DNA from: Daucus carota subsp. sativus
Lineage: Eukaryota; Streptophyta; Magnoliopsida; Apiales; Apiaceae
Length of the DNA stretch: 64,000 bases
Assembly (NCBI RefSeq): GCF_001625215.2
Contig: NC_030382.2
Span: forward strand, 35,326,610-35,390,609
Direction: 5' to 3'
Positions 10,682 to 26,900 of this stretch are shown here, one piece after another. Both the position numbers and the translations under genes were made by a program. How positions within the stretch are numbered: the first letter of the stretch is position 1; each line of letters begins with the position of its first letter. The notes beneath the pieces were generated by a model that saw only the letters and a program-made list of their open reading frames with translations, had not been told where the DNA came from and did no database searches.

Positions 10682-11794
10682 TCATACTGTATAAACAATC
10701 ACAAAGCATGGAAGCACAGCTCTCGGATTATAAACTAACAGCTCATCCTCTTCTCCGACCCGACCCGGACCCATCAACGAATCATAACCCGGATCCTCTT
10801 TGTCTGCCACAGCCGGGTCACACCCGACCCGACCCGCAATGACCCGACACACAAGCATTGCTCTCTTCAGATTTAAGAAGCTAAACTCTTCTTCGATATC
10901 TTCAGGGATTGCCACGTGGGCTCTCCAGCTGGTTGACACCGTGGCGATCCCGTCCAGCTTGGATGAGAATCCGCTTTTGATTATTCCGCACACACTGCAG
11001 TATTGCTGGTTGCAAATGCTGGAATTACCATTTTGCCCTAGATCACACAAGAAAGTTGTACAATGGAACCTTAGCAGCTCATTCCCATCAGCAATGCACC
11101 TCTCGTCACGGCGACACGTGCCGCCGTGACGAGATGCCTTGGACTTCACGCTTTCTCGATATTCTTCAAAACGGTTCAAAGATCTTGAACCGTTATGGAT
11201 CTTCAGAATCCGATAAATAATCGGTTCCTTGATCCGATTAGTCCAACCCGAATTAAAAATAATCAACACGATATTTTTCCCCGAATCACCATCCACCAGC
11301 TCAGACACCGCATGCCTAGTGGACTGGTGTTGTTCCAGCACACTAGGCCGCTGGAAAATCTCTCCACAAATTTGACAAGGGTAGATATCATTCCGTACCG
11401 TGTCGGACGAGAACTCGGAGTCGGGTATCGACCCGGCGGTTTTCCGGGTCGGGTACTCCGGGTCATCCGCAAAAGCATGGTTCGGAATAACCGAGAAAAT
11501 AGAGGAATGGCGTAGAGAACGAGTTGATGAACATGGAGACCCGATACTCGGGTTCGGGTGGGTCCGACCCGGTTGCGCAACCGCTTTGGACGAATGAGAA
11601 GAGAAAATATGTTTCAAGAACGAAAACGCTCTATGCGATTTGATAAGCTTGAGACGAGAATGAGAATTACTTGTCGAATGAAGCGACAGAGGAGACGACG
11701 TCGGTTTCGTCCTCTTTCGAGTAGATGTGAAGCTGAAGCAAGCCAAGTGAAGGAAAACCAGAAACAAAGAAAAGAAGTTCTTGAAAATAGCCAT
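10682..11794 (-). CDS. C2H2 zinc-finger protein with PARP-like C-terminal region
   Basis: An intronless gene of 370 codons. A start 48 bases upstream (11842) is also open; the inner Met is preferred because it begins a hydrophobic segment, MAIFKNFFSLFLVFLHLACF. The single C2H2 finger is CQICGEIFQRPSVLEQHQ...H, with Cys140, Cys143, His156 and His161. The stretch after it (NIVLIIFNSGW, RILKIHNGSRSLNRFEEYRE, RFHCTTFLCDLGQ, CSVCGIIKSGFS, then GIATVSTSWRAHV) matches a plant family in which one C2H2 finger precedes a domain distantly related to the PARP catalytic fold, as I recall from Arabidopsis At2g29660 and At4g27240. Function in that family is poorly known. The mid-region is Ser-rich. The hydrophobic N-terminus may be a signal anchor, odd for a nuclear factor. 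Confidence 0.8.
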   Translation of the reverse strand: MAIFKNFFSLFLVFLHLACFSFTSTRKRTKPTSSPLSLHSTSNSHSRLKLIKSHRAFSFLKHIFSSHSSKAVAQPGRTHPNPSIGSPCSSTRSLRHSSIFSVIPNHAFADDPEYPTRKTAGSIPDSEFSSDTVRNDIYPCQICGEIFQRPSVLEQHQSTRHAVSELVDGDSGKNIVLIIFNSGWTNRIKEPIIYRILKIHNGSRSLNRFEEYRESVKSKASRHGGTCRRDERCIADGNELLRFHCTTFLCDLGQNGNSSICNQQYCSVCGIIKSGFSSKLDGIATVSTSWRAHVAIPEDIEEEFSFLNLKRAMLVCRVIAGRVGCDPAVADKEDPGYDSLMGPGRVGEEDELLVYNPRAVLPCFVIVYTV

Positions 11795-11842
11795 TACAAG
11801 CAGCACGGAACCAGGATCTCGAAACAGTCGTAACTCGAACAA

Positions 11843-12844
11843 TAGCCTAGGATGCGATTATATATACGTACATATGTTATGGCCATGTACTTCAGAGAGA
11901 AAATTATGGGAGGGAGAAAAAAGCTATGCAATTATGCAAAGGTTGCATAAGGAGGTTTACATATATACATCCAACATAACATTTGTAAGTTGTGTCTATC
12001 TATGTGTAGGAGTAGGTGTCAAGCAACATCAGTGATTATGTATATATAATTCTGTTGTCCACACTGTAAAAGGTGATTACAGTTCATGACTATATTTAAG
12101 GGTGAATTAAGTGATTGGCCAACTTTAGCAAACATATTTTACCCTTTGATGGTGTAAATTAAAAAGATTAAGAAAAGGAAATTGAGCAATATAATTATAT
12201 ATGGAGAGTACATTGTATACTGACCTTTTTTATTGCATGCCACAAACATAAACAGTGCAATATACAATAAATAATGTTATATGTTTACTTTATTAGCAAA
12301 CAACTGTATTGTTCAATACTTCAATCCAAACAAAGAATTTGGAGAGTAGTGCAATCAGCAATTAATTAGTAACTGATTATTCCACAAATATGTATAAAAT
12401 TTTGATTGTTCGACCTCTAATCGAAAGGGAATCTCATCCAACTAAGAACCGGATGGATCTAAATTTTCATATATTTTTTCCCAAATTTCTTTGTAAAGAA
12501 TTTTCAATTTTCTCTAAAAAAAAATGTATCTTTTCCGTGTTTATTTGTTTCGGTTTGTGACCCGACTATATCAATTTATTGTTGAAAATTTCTTTGACAA
12601 TTAAAATTCAAAATAAATTAGTACCCATTATCTAAGATAATATATGTTTTAAAGTATTAATGGAAATATAAATAAAATTGTCAAGATTTGTACTCAACTT
12701 TTGCCATGATACTGCACGAAGAGACAACTAATATTAAAAATAATATAATATAATTAATAAATTGAGTGCATTGAAGTGAGGAAATTAAAGAGAATCCAAT
12801 GACTACATGGAGTTGTGTTGGTGTTGTGCTAACTTATCTGTATA
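11843..12844. other. Upstream region of the zinc-finger gene
   Basis: This holds the promoter and 5' flank on the minus strand. The ATATATACGTACATATG stretch near 11859-11876 could contain a TATA box. No gene is seen. Confidence 0.3.
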
Positions 12845-13093
12845 CTCCCTCTGTCTCATTTAATTCTATACGTTTCTTTTTAACTGCTCGACACGCATTT
12901 TAATACTCTTATAAAATATAGTTCCGTAACTTATTTTTGAGATTTTCTTTTTCTGTATAAAAATATAACATCCAAACTTTAATTCAGAAAAAAAAATTTA
13001 AAAATAAATTGCACAACTACACTTTGCAGGAGCATTAAAGTCCGTGCCGCGTCCCCGTCCCCCAATGTATACAACTCAGGGGAACGGAGGGAG
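12845..13093. mobile_element. Stowaway-like MITE, copy A
   Basis: The ends CTCCCTCTGTCTCATTTAAT and (other strand) CTCCCTCCGTTCCCCTGAGT are flanked by TA. It is 249 bp long and a sister copy lies at 61,503-61,753 in the same orientation. Confidence 0.85.
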
Positions 13094-13654
13094 TATATAT
13101 TATACGGAGTACTCGATCCGTATATCGTAATTTACACATAGAAAATTGTGAATGGGGTTTGGAATATATGATTAGTAAACACATGACCTTGTCGATTCAC
13201 TGTCCGAGTTGTGTAAGTTAGCGAAGTTTTACTCAAGTTTGCAGATAATTTTAACGTAAGCGTCTCGAACAGATGCACGTGCAGATCATATTTGGATTAT
13301 ATCATGTGCATTTGCCATTGTCCCTCCTAAACTAGGAGAACATTTTCAATCATGTTCGCTGAAATTACTAATATATAGTATATTCCAAGTTTCAAAATAT
13401 TAACAAGGTTTTACATTTTCATGCTATTCTTTATATTAATTATTTATAATATAAAATTAAAAATATCTTATTATTATAAATAAAAATTATATATTATAGA
13501 TAAATATTAATAAAAATTACATATTATAAATAAATATTAATTTAAATTATATATTTCAATCAAGCGGAAGATGTAAGCAATAGCCTTTCAAAAAAAAAGC
13601 CTTTCAAAAAAAAGATGTAAGCAATAACCTAAAAGCTCTGCTGGTTAGGAGGGG
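13094..13654. other. AT-rich spacer
   Basis: No gene is recognised. From 13,430 to 13,560 there is a run of ATATTA-type low-complexity sequence, followed by a duplicated 'gcctttcaaaaaaaa' near 13,581-13,612. Confidence 0.3.
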
Positions 13655-14250
13655 GCTTCTTCCATGGTTGGGCGTACTCGTGAGGAGACCTCGCGGACTC
13701 TTGAGGAGATTTGAGGGGTGAAACAGTCGATTCTTGGTTCTCGCTGAGTCCATACTAATTTTCAATGGAAAGACGGCTTCAGTGTCGTAGGCCAGCTTGA
13801 ATGGAGTCTTCCGGTGATTGTGCAGTGTTGTTCTATATTCTAAAAAAAACGTTTGGTAGTTCATCGATCCAGTTGGACTTGGCATCTAAGAGCCTCTTTT
13901 TTATCTCTTGGAGCAGGATTTTGTTAATTATCTCTACATTTCGACTGCATTGAACCAGGGACGGAACCAGGAATTTGGGTTGGGGTGGGCTTGACAAATG
14001 AATAATGAAGAAAAATCTATTTTCATTCATGCTAGGAATGAAAAAAAATGAGAACTGCACCCATTTAATCAGCATTCTCTGTTCTATTTTCTGAATCTAC
14101 TTGATTATATTAATTTTGGACTTAACACATAAATCACATAATATATGTAACTACTAAACTTTTTTTAGAAATACTTCCCTGGGCTTAAGCCCAGAGAAGC
14201 CCTTCTGTACATCCGTCTCTGCATTGAACATCTCCTCCGACCCTTCAAAA
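13655..14250 (-). pseudogene. Ty3/Gypsy integrase fragment interrupted by a hAT
   Basis: The minus strand reads NVEIINKILLQEIKKRLLDA with KSNWIDELPNVF, then after a frame change EYRTTLHNHRKTPFKLAYDT and EAVFPLKISMDS. This matches the integrase end of plant Gypsy elements (GQxExxNxxLLxxLKKRL...W..ELP.VLW.YRTT....TPF.L.YGTEAV.P.E). The frame breaks within it, and a 266-bp hAT has jumped in just upstream of NVEIIN. Confidence 0.7.
13956..14221. mobile_element. Short hAT MITE nested in the Gypsy fragment
   Basis: The ends CAGGGACGGA and TCCGTCTCTG are inverted repeats differing at one base, flanked by the 8-bp duplication CATTGAAC (13948-13955 and 14222-14229). It is non-coding and has a GGGCTTAAGCCC palindrome near the right end. 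Confidence 0.9.
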
Positions 14251-14413
14251 TCTTGGTGGTATATTAAAAGGAATATCGATAAGTAATATTTATAAATTGT
14301 ACTAATGATACATTTTTTAATTATAATCTTGATTACATTTAATCGACATGTGTAAATTTTAAATCATTTATTATAATATTGAAATAACATATTATTCATA
14401 CTAATATGAAATA

Positions 14414-14833
14414 GGGTTATATATCAAACTGACCACCTATTGCGTAAAAATATCTCATTTTACCCACCCATCTCATCGAAGACTCGTTTAAGCCACTATA
14501 AACAAAATATATATCATTTTACCCACGTTACTATTCAAACTTTTTTACTTAATTATTTATTAAAAATTAACCGTTTGTTTTTTTTACTACAAAACCACTT
14601 CGAGTACCTTCATAATTGTCTCTAGTATTTATCAAAATAATTTGGGAATTAATAAAGCAACATAGCTATCTATTTAAAAAAAATTTATAAATGATCAAGT
14701 AAAAAAGTATGAATAACGATGTGGGTAAAATGATATATATTTGGTTTACGGTGGCTTAAATGAGTCCACGATGAGATGAGTGGTTAAAATGAGATATTTT
14801 GACGTAATGGGTGGCCTATCTAATATATAACTC
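14414..14833. mobile_element. MULE-type long-TIR element
   Basis: Inverted repeats of roughly 115 bp, starting GGGTTATATATCAAACTGAC and (other strand) GAGTTATATATTAGATAGGC, share a long block ending CATCTCATCG. The element is flanked by ATATGAAATA on both sides (14404-14413, 14834-14843). A 9-10 bp duplication with long TIRs fits Mutator-like non-autonomous elements. Confidence 0.8.
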
Positions 14834-14915
14834 ATATGAAATATCGTTTTATCAGTGTTATCAAAGTAAAATCTTTTTGAGATTATACAAACATAATATC
14901 CGTATAATATAGTTA

Positions 14916-15305
14916 ATGAGTTTGGAAATGTTCTCGGTGCATTGGGAGATCCCGAAAACTCGCATCAACAACACTTTTGGCAGGTTTATAGCTGGTGTCC
15001 GACAAGTAGATAGTTGGGGTTCATTTAGAACGGTAATTAAAATCGCATGTGTTTACCTCTCACAAAATATATCTGTTCATAAAAATACTGTGAGGATCAA
15101 TTGTGAAGCTACTGTTTTCGGGGGAGATGCCGGTTGGATTGCTCAAGAAGCTATCATCTCCATTTTTAATTTTCAAAATATTTGCATTCAGATAATTAAG
15201 CAATCCGTAAACAAAACGGCTAATTATTTAACTCGTTTATTTGTTTTTCAACCTGATTACATGATGAATTGGGAGTTTGTCCCGATTGAAACTCTTTCGT
15301 ATTAA
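14916..15305 (+). pseudogene. LINE RNase H domain fragment
   Basis: The frame contains VDSWGSFRTVIKIACVY, INCEATVFGGDAGW, ICIQIIKQSVNKTANYLTRL and WEFVPIETL. The spacing and last motifs (VxRxANxxAxxLAR ... W...P..L) match the RNase H end of plant non-LTR elements. The catalytic acids are not in recognisable positions and no RT precedes it. I treat it as a relic, although 130 codons remain open. Confidence 0.5.
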
Positions 15306-17590
15306 TGAAATTTGTTCTAAATTTTGGAAGAGAAAAAAACTAGATTTCATCGGGAAAATAACATCACCTGACCGTTTTATATATAAAAACGTCTCGTCGG
15401 TGGCAGAACTGAACTATGTAACCGACAACGCATGTCTTCTTTGGACTTCGTTCATAAAATATTAAAATACTTAAATTGCATCCTTATCTTCTATCCAATA
15501 AATTTTTGTTATTTTAATTGAACGAACTTTTGTCATAATTTAGCAACGAAATATTTTTTTTCATACTTGTACATGTCTTTGTACCTGAATATATTCCTTT
15601 TATATTTAGTATCAAAGTCGGTATGCAAAGCCTGACAAAAAAAAAAAGACGGTATGCAAAGGTTTATGGTTGAAAACCGATTAATTCTTTGATTACTGCA
15701 ATGCGCATAATTCATCAATGAATTTTGGAAGAGATTAATACGAATAACAGGAGAATATCTAATTCAAATAATTAGAGCTGTAAATGAACATAATACAAAC
15801 AAACTCGCAGGAATTTTTAACACAAGCAAATAATTATTTAACCTAATGTTTGGTTTCAAAAAAAAAAAAAAAACCTAATGTTATTTGTTAAGATTACTAA
15901 ATGGGATTATTAATTTAAACGTTCATGAACTATACGCTCCTTATTATCTATGTCTCAATCCTATTTTTTCTCAATAATACGATTATTAAATTTTCAAATT
16001 TTTATGATTCACATCCTTCTATTAAAAGTCAATTAACGGACGTTAGTCAATGTTTACGTGGCAAATACATGTTGGAGTGTGATATTTTTTAAAAGTTATA
16101 TATGTTTTTAATTTTGAAATATTTTTTAGTTTAGTGTTTTTCATGGTTGTAATTGCTCGTATACATCTTGCCTTGCACTTCACCTGATTGCTGATTTTTA
16201 AAAAGTATTTCTATTTTTGTATATTCCTAATTTAAATATACTTCCAGTTTATATTTGATTATTAATTTATTATCCCTGCTAATCAATGACAAGTTTTTTT
16301 TTTCAATAGTGAATACTAATTTTAGCCAAAGTTTAGAATTAAAAAAAAAATCAATTGTGAGTTATCATTTTTATTTTTAAAATTTAGTGACTTCCTGTAA
16401 TAACTCTTTCGTTGTTATCATGCTATATTTTATTTTATAAATATTAAATAATTAGATTATCAATATTCGAATTCTATATTCGAATTTTCATATCCAACAT
16501 GCACCACAACCACCATCTATATATAAAAGGAGAAGCATAATACAAGAGATAAAGAGGGAGAGAAATGTATGTGCATTATTTGAATGTGGGCCGAATGAAT
16601 CCAATAACCGTGCATTTCCATGCCACAGGGCCCACAATCATCTTTGTTGTGCCCAAATATTAATTCCCCCGGATTTTCCCCTGTCCCATTTCGCTTCACA
16701 TTGTCCGCTTTCATCATTATCAACCAAGTACAGTACACAACTTCTCAGATACTTAGAAAGCCCGCTTGTATCTTGAGTACTTGTGAAAACGAAGAGATGC
16801 GTTTTGTAATTAACTCTGCCACGAAATAATGTCAATGCTAATTTTATCAAGGTCCGAACAATAAAGGCACATCATGAACCATGCACGCCCCGGTATGAAT
16901 GAAATAATGTGGTTCCATATATATATTGATGCTGCATGGGCCATCAAGTCAGTAGTGCTGCTGAGCTTTAGCTATTGAGAAATTTCCTGTATTGACCCAC
17001 GACTTGGGCTCCATTTCGTTCTACAATACATATCTTTGGATGCACAGCACAGGTATAAAGAGATGTTATAGAAATGTATATCTGATAAAGTCCAGATGAC
17101 TTTACACTACATGCATGTCGATTCGTGTAGACAAAAGTAAGCGGGTCGTATATAAAGTCTGATTGTGTGCGCCATCTTTGTTGTTTTCTTCTTCTTTCTA
17201 GCTGGTTTTGTTGGCGTTTTCATTGGATTTCTGGAGTAGTTTAATCCCAGTGAATCAATCTCCACCAGCTTCAAAATATAGTATCTTTATTCTTCGTTCA
17301 TGACCGTATTTTGGGCAAATTTTCCTTTTTCTAGACTAAAAACACACGTAAAGATTGTGCAAATCAGGCCCGAAATCCTAATGACTGAGGACTCAAATCC
17401 AGCCTATTACAAAAAATATTGTTTGTGAAGACCGTGCCCAGCTGGCCTTACAATTTGCCTTTATTTTTCCTTGATTCATGATTGATTGTTTGTTGCTAGA
17501 TACATAACTTAAATTGCATTTGTTTTCTTAATTATTAAACACAACAAATTTGGTGCAGCAACATGAAACACTTTGGCCTATATTACATTG
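15306..17590. other. Gene-free stretch downstream of THIC
   Basis: About 2.3 kb with no supported ORF. Several short frames at 16.5-16.9 kb overlap on opposite strands and show no domain. The part near 17,590 may reach the 3' end of long THIC transcripts. Confidence 0.35.
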
Positions 17591-17795
17591 CCATAGTAAG
17601 ACTAGATGACCCTGATGTGCATTTCCAAATATGTTCAGCATTATTTCGGAAACAGAAAAGCTGAATATTCTCCCCTGGAACTGGAAGATATCTTAACCAG
17701 GTTAATGAATCGCATTTTCAAACGCTCGTGGTACCGGAAGATAACATGCATTTTAGAGCTATCCCGCAGCATGGAAAGATCACAGATCACCCTTC

Positions 17796-18088
17796 CTGGG
17801 GAAGGACAGAGTAAGAACATAGAAGAAAATGCACACTCCCTAAGCAGGCATTTTCCTGTTCAGGTGCCAAAGGATCTGCTCAATCCTAGCCTCATAATTC
17901 ATAAGCCAGTACCGAAGCAGATACAGACACTTCCACTGTTTTTTGTTATGTTAATGGATGAAATAAACAAGTACTCAAACGGATAGAACACACTTCAAAA
18001 GAAACTTTATGTATTATTGGCACATTCTAATTCAGGGAACGTTTCCTCGTCTCCCAAACCCATCATCAAACGACTATTATGAACTCAC
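17796..18088 (-). promoter_or_regulatory. THIC: Predicted regulated 3' UTR intron of THIC containing the aptamer
   Basis: A strong 5' splice site (GG|GTGAGT, GT at 18088-18087) lies upstream of the aptamer. A good 3' site (CCTTCCCCAG|GAAGG, AG at 17797-17796) lies downstream of it. In plants, TPP binding is known to expose such a 5' site so that a processing site is spliced away and the mRNA is destabilised. The splice positions are read from the sequence; use in vivo is inferred. Confidence 0.5.
17831..17940 (-). promoter_or_regulatory. TPP riboswitch-like aptamer in the THIC 3' UTR, core altered
   Basis: On the minus strand the 3' half reads CACCTGAACAGG, AAAATGCCTGC and TTAGGGAGTGTGC. This is the P4/P5 sensor arm and P1 strand of plant THIC TPP riboswitches (CCTGAACAGGxTAATGCCTGCGxAGGGAGTGTGC). 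It lies about 570-680 bases past the stop, where plant THIC genes carry it. Normally invariant parts differ. The G after TGCC-TGC is T, giving GCTTAGGG. CTGAGA reads either CTAGGA or TTGAGC, depending on alignment. TTTGAACCTGA is TTTGGCACCTGA. The 5' ACCAGGGGTG strand appears as ACAGTGGAAGTG. It may be weakened or non-functional, or a lineage variant. Confidence 0.75.
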
Positions 18089-18197
18089 CCAAAGCTTAAA
18101 TACAATGATCTTTTGAATCAACAGTCGTTCGCAGCTCACTCAGAGAACTTGCATATCCAAGAAGTTGCAAACAAGTTTTTATTCCTCGCAAGGGGTC

Positions 18198-18503
18198 CTG
18201 CAACAGATATGTTATGACAATAGTTATGGTAACCGTGATGCAAGAACGCTAATCATTCAGAAAATGGAGATTTTCAAGTTCGCAGCATCTCTAGCTGAAA
18301 ACAATCCATAGATGATCCATTTCACACTGTATTAATAATGTATATGTCTGTACTTTTCGTACCCCAGTAGGAAATATATATGATAATTATTTTCAACACT
18401 TGTTAACTTATATTGTTTAGTTTGCTTGCATTAAAATCGCTTATTTGGCTAGTGACGTCTAGCAACTGAAAAACATTACCGCAAACAATTAAATAATACT
18501 GAC
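18198..18503 (-). other. THIC: First 3' UTR intron of THIC
   Basis: The stop codon TGA is followed by AG|GTCAGT (intron start 18503). The intron ends TTGCAG at 18198, giving 306 bases, followed by a 109-base UTR exon (18197-18089). An intron directly after the stop codon is the known layout of plant THIC genes and supports the riboswitch assignment. Confidence 0.75.
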
Positions 18504-18505
18504 CT

Positions 18506-23998
<5,493 letters not shown>

Positions 23999-26900
23999 TC
24001 ACTGAACATCAAACAGACGTTGTCCTGGACTTGTTTGCAATGGGAGAGCAGACTCTTGCTTACCTGTAATGAAAAATGCAAGTTCTGCTGGTGCAACCAC
24101 CATTTTTAACCATTCGTGAAGTTCTTCACCTTCTACTTTCTCTTTTTCTGAATAAAATATTGCAAGTCCGGCCAGTTAATCAATAAAGGCAACTTACTTT
24201 GAAAATCATGTTCAAAAAATGTCAGAAATGCTAAATTCTAATACAAGTCATAAACCTGACAAAATAAATAAATAAATAGACTTCATAAAAAAGTCATCAC
24301 TATGTATTACCTTCCAGATGCGCACCAAGACCCTCCAAGACCGTAGGATTAGCACGCACAACACACAGTGCTACTTCGAGAGCTGACTGTAGCAATGCTT
24401 TGACCTCTCTTTGAGCAAGATCATCCAAATGTCCCTAGTTTAATTTTTCAAAAAAGGATATAAGCACATACCAACTGCTTGTCCCCAGGGAGGGAGGTAC
24501 ATGGCATTTTTCTTTTTCTTAAGATACAGAAATAGAGAGAAGATCAACCTGATCCCTTCCCCACGGAGAGGCTCCAGAGGAATTATCAATCCCGCCACTA
24601 GAAAGTGTTGACAACGAAACAGGGCCTATGGTTTGATTAAGACCATACTCGGTAATTGCCTTGTATGCCATATCAGTTGCTCGCCGTATATCATCAAGTG
24701 CACCAGTTGACACACGGCCTGAGTAAACAACTTCTTCTGCTGCACGTCCTCCGAGGAGAGTAACCAAGCGCCCACGCAACTCATCAACAAAAAGCAGATA
24801 TCTATCCTCAGTGGTGGGAGGAGTGTAAGTAAAACCCAATGCCCCTCCTGATCGTGGTAATATACTGAGCTTCTGAAGAAACAAAATTTCTAGGTCTGAA
24901 TCATCATTGGTATTATAAATCAACTATGATCATGAAGACTTTAGCACATTATTTTATTCATTTTTTTGAAAGTAAATTTAGGTAATAATGGTTTACAATA
25001 CATATCAACAGAAAAGAAAAAATGGCAAACATGCTTTTAAGATCTACCTCTTATTACATAGAAATTTATGATTCTGATAATTTAGCACATTCTTAATTAC
25101 CAGGGCATTACAATTAGAGGCGGCCAAACGGGCCAAACCGATTGAACCGGCACGCCCCGAACCGGGTTTTTAACCGCCCGAAACCGTATAAACACGGGCC
25201 GGTTCGAAACCGTCATGAACCGATATTGATCACGTGCCGAATACGGGTTGACAATTGAGGAACCGAACCGTAACCGGCCCGAAACCGTCAGAACCCGCAA
25301 AACCGGCGCAGTTGGAACCGCGGAACCGCGGTTTGAACCCTGGAACCGCGAAACCGCGGAACCGCGGTTTGAACCGCATAAGGTGCATGTACAAAAGGTG
25401 CTGGGTTGATATAATTACAGTTTTTTGCTTTCTCTTTTTTTAGTTTTTGTTTTATTTCGTTTGTTTAGTTAACTTTAGTGTTTGTTTAGTTTATTTCAGT
25501 AACTATAAAAATAATTTACTTAATTTTATTTCGTTTTAGTTTTTAAGTTTAGGTAATTTTCTTTAAAAAAAATAATTTAGTTAATTTTATTTCGGTTAAG
25601 TTTTTATACTTAAGTTTTTGTTTTTAAAAAAAATAATTTAGTTAATTTTATTTCGGTTAAGTTTTTATACTTAAGTTTTCTTTCAAAAAAATAATTTAGT
25701 TAATTTTATTTCAGTTAATTTTTTAAGTTTAGGTAATTATTTATTAATTTACAATTTATTGATAATTAATTTCATATTAATACTTAACAAAAATAATTTT
25801 CAAAATTAATATCATATAAAACTTTATTATCGAATTTTTAAATTTTAAGAATTATTAAAATTTACACATGTTATTATAAAACAAAATAAACATAAAACAA
25901 AAAAAACAAAAAAGTAACACACAGTAAATGACACAGACAATGATTGATGAGCCGATCTCAACCGCAGAACGTGAACCGCGAACCGCGGAACCGTTTAAAC
26001 CGGCCCGAACCGCCAACCCGCCTAAACCGTCAAAACCGTATAACACGGTTTCGGTTTTCATTTTTACCAACCCGGCCCGGCACGGACCGGACCGCCGATC
26101 TTGACGTGCCGGTTACGGTTTCACCGCTGACGGTTCAGCCCGCGATTGAACCGGCCCGAACCGCCCCGGCCCGACCGAATGGCCACCTCTAATTACAATA
26201 CTAGGTAAGCAGAAACCAAGGCATCTTCCTAGGTTATCCTCATTTACAGGGACAGAGGGAGAGTGGGAGCATGTGGGTACACAGGACCCCACCATGCCTT
26301 CCATGTAACCCAATATCACTTTAATAAAATTTAGCTTAAGAGAAGTTCTATGGTTTGCGCTCCCACAACTCATTTCTTGAACTTTTAAATAGTGAGTGGA
26401 TTATCATATTGACATATTGAAGTATCTTCTAAGTAAACCTTTTTTCCTCAGTTTACATCTATTTTGGTTTTTAACTTTCCTGTGTCACATGGACTTTATT
26501 GTTGACAACAGGAATTTCCCAAGTGAATGAACACTGTGTTTAGTAAAAATAATATAAGAATTAAAACATACATTCATTAAATCAACTACTTTTAATATTT
26601 GTTATTCTTAACTGATTGATAATTTATTCGAAATTTGGATATTTATTATTCAAATTAAATGACCGCGACTTATTAGATTTCTAGCTACGAACTCGAATTG
26701 CTAACTTTTAAAGCTTTAAGTTACAATGAATTATCTATGCTTAAATTATTATACCAACTAGAAAACAAATTTCATAATAATATAGAGAAATACATTATTA
26801 TTAAATCAATCACGTAGTTTAGAAAAATATTTTGCGCCCCTAGATGAAAAGTTTCCTGGCTTCGTCACTACCTCGTTTACTATTATCTATATCGACAACT

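Noticed and set aside
10800..11597. Several 65-109 codon plus-strand frames
   Set aside because: All are antisense to the single-exon zinc-finger gene, which has clear motifs.
15533..15718. 61-codon minus-strand frame
   Set aside because: Tyr/Phe/Lys-rich, in AT-rich DNA, no homology features.
17606..17986. 126-codon plus-strand frame over the riboswitch
   Set aside because: Antisense to the THIC 3' UTR; composition has no domain and the minus-strand RNA explains the conservation.
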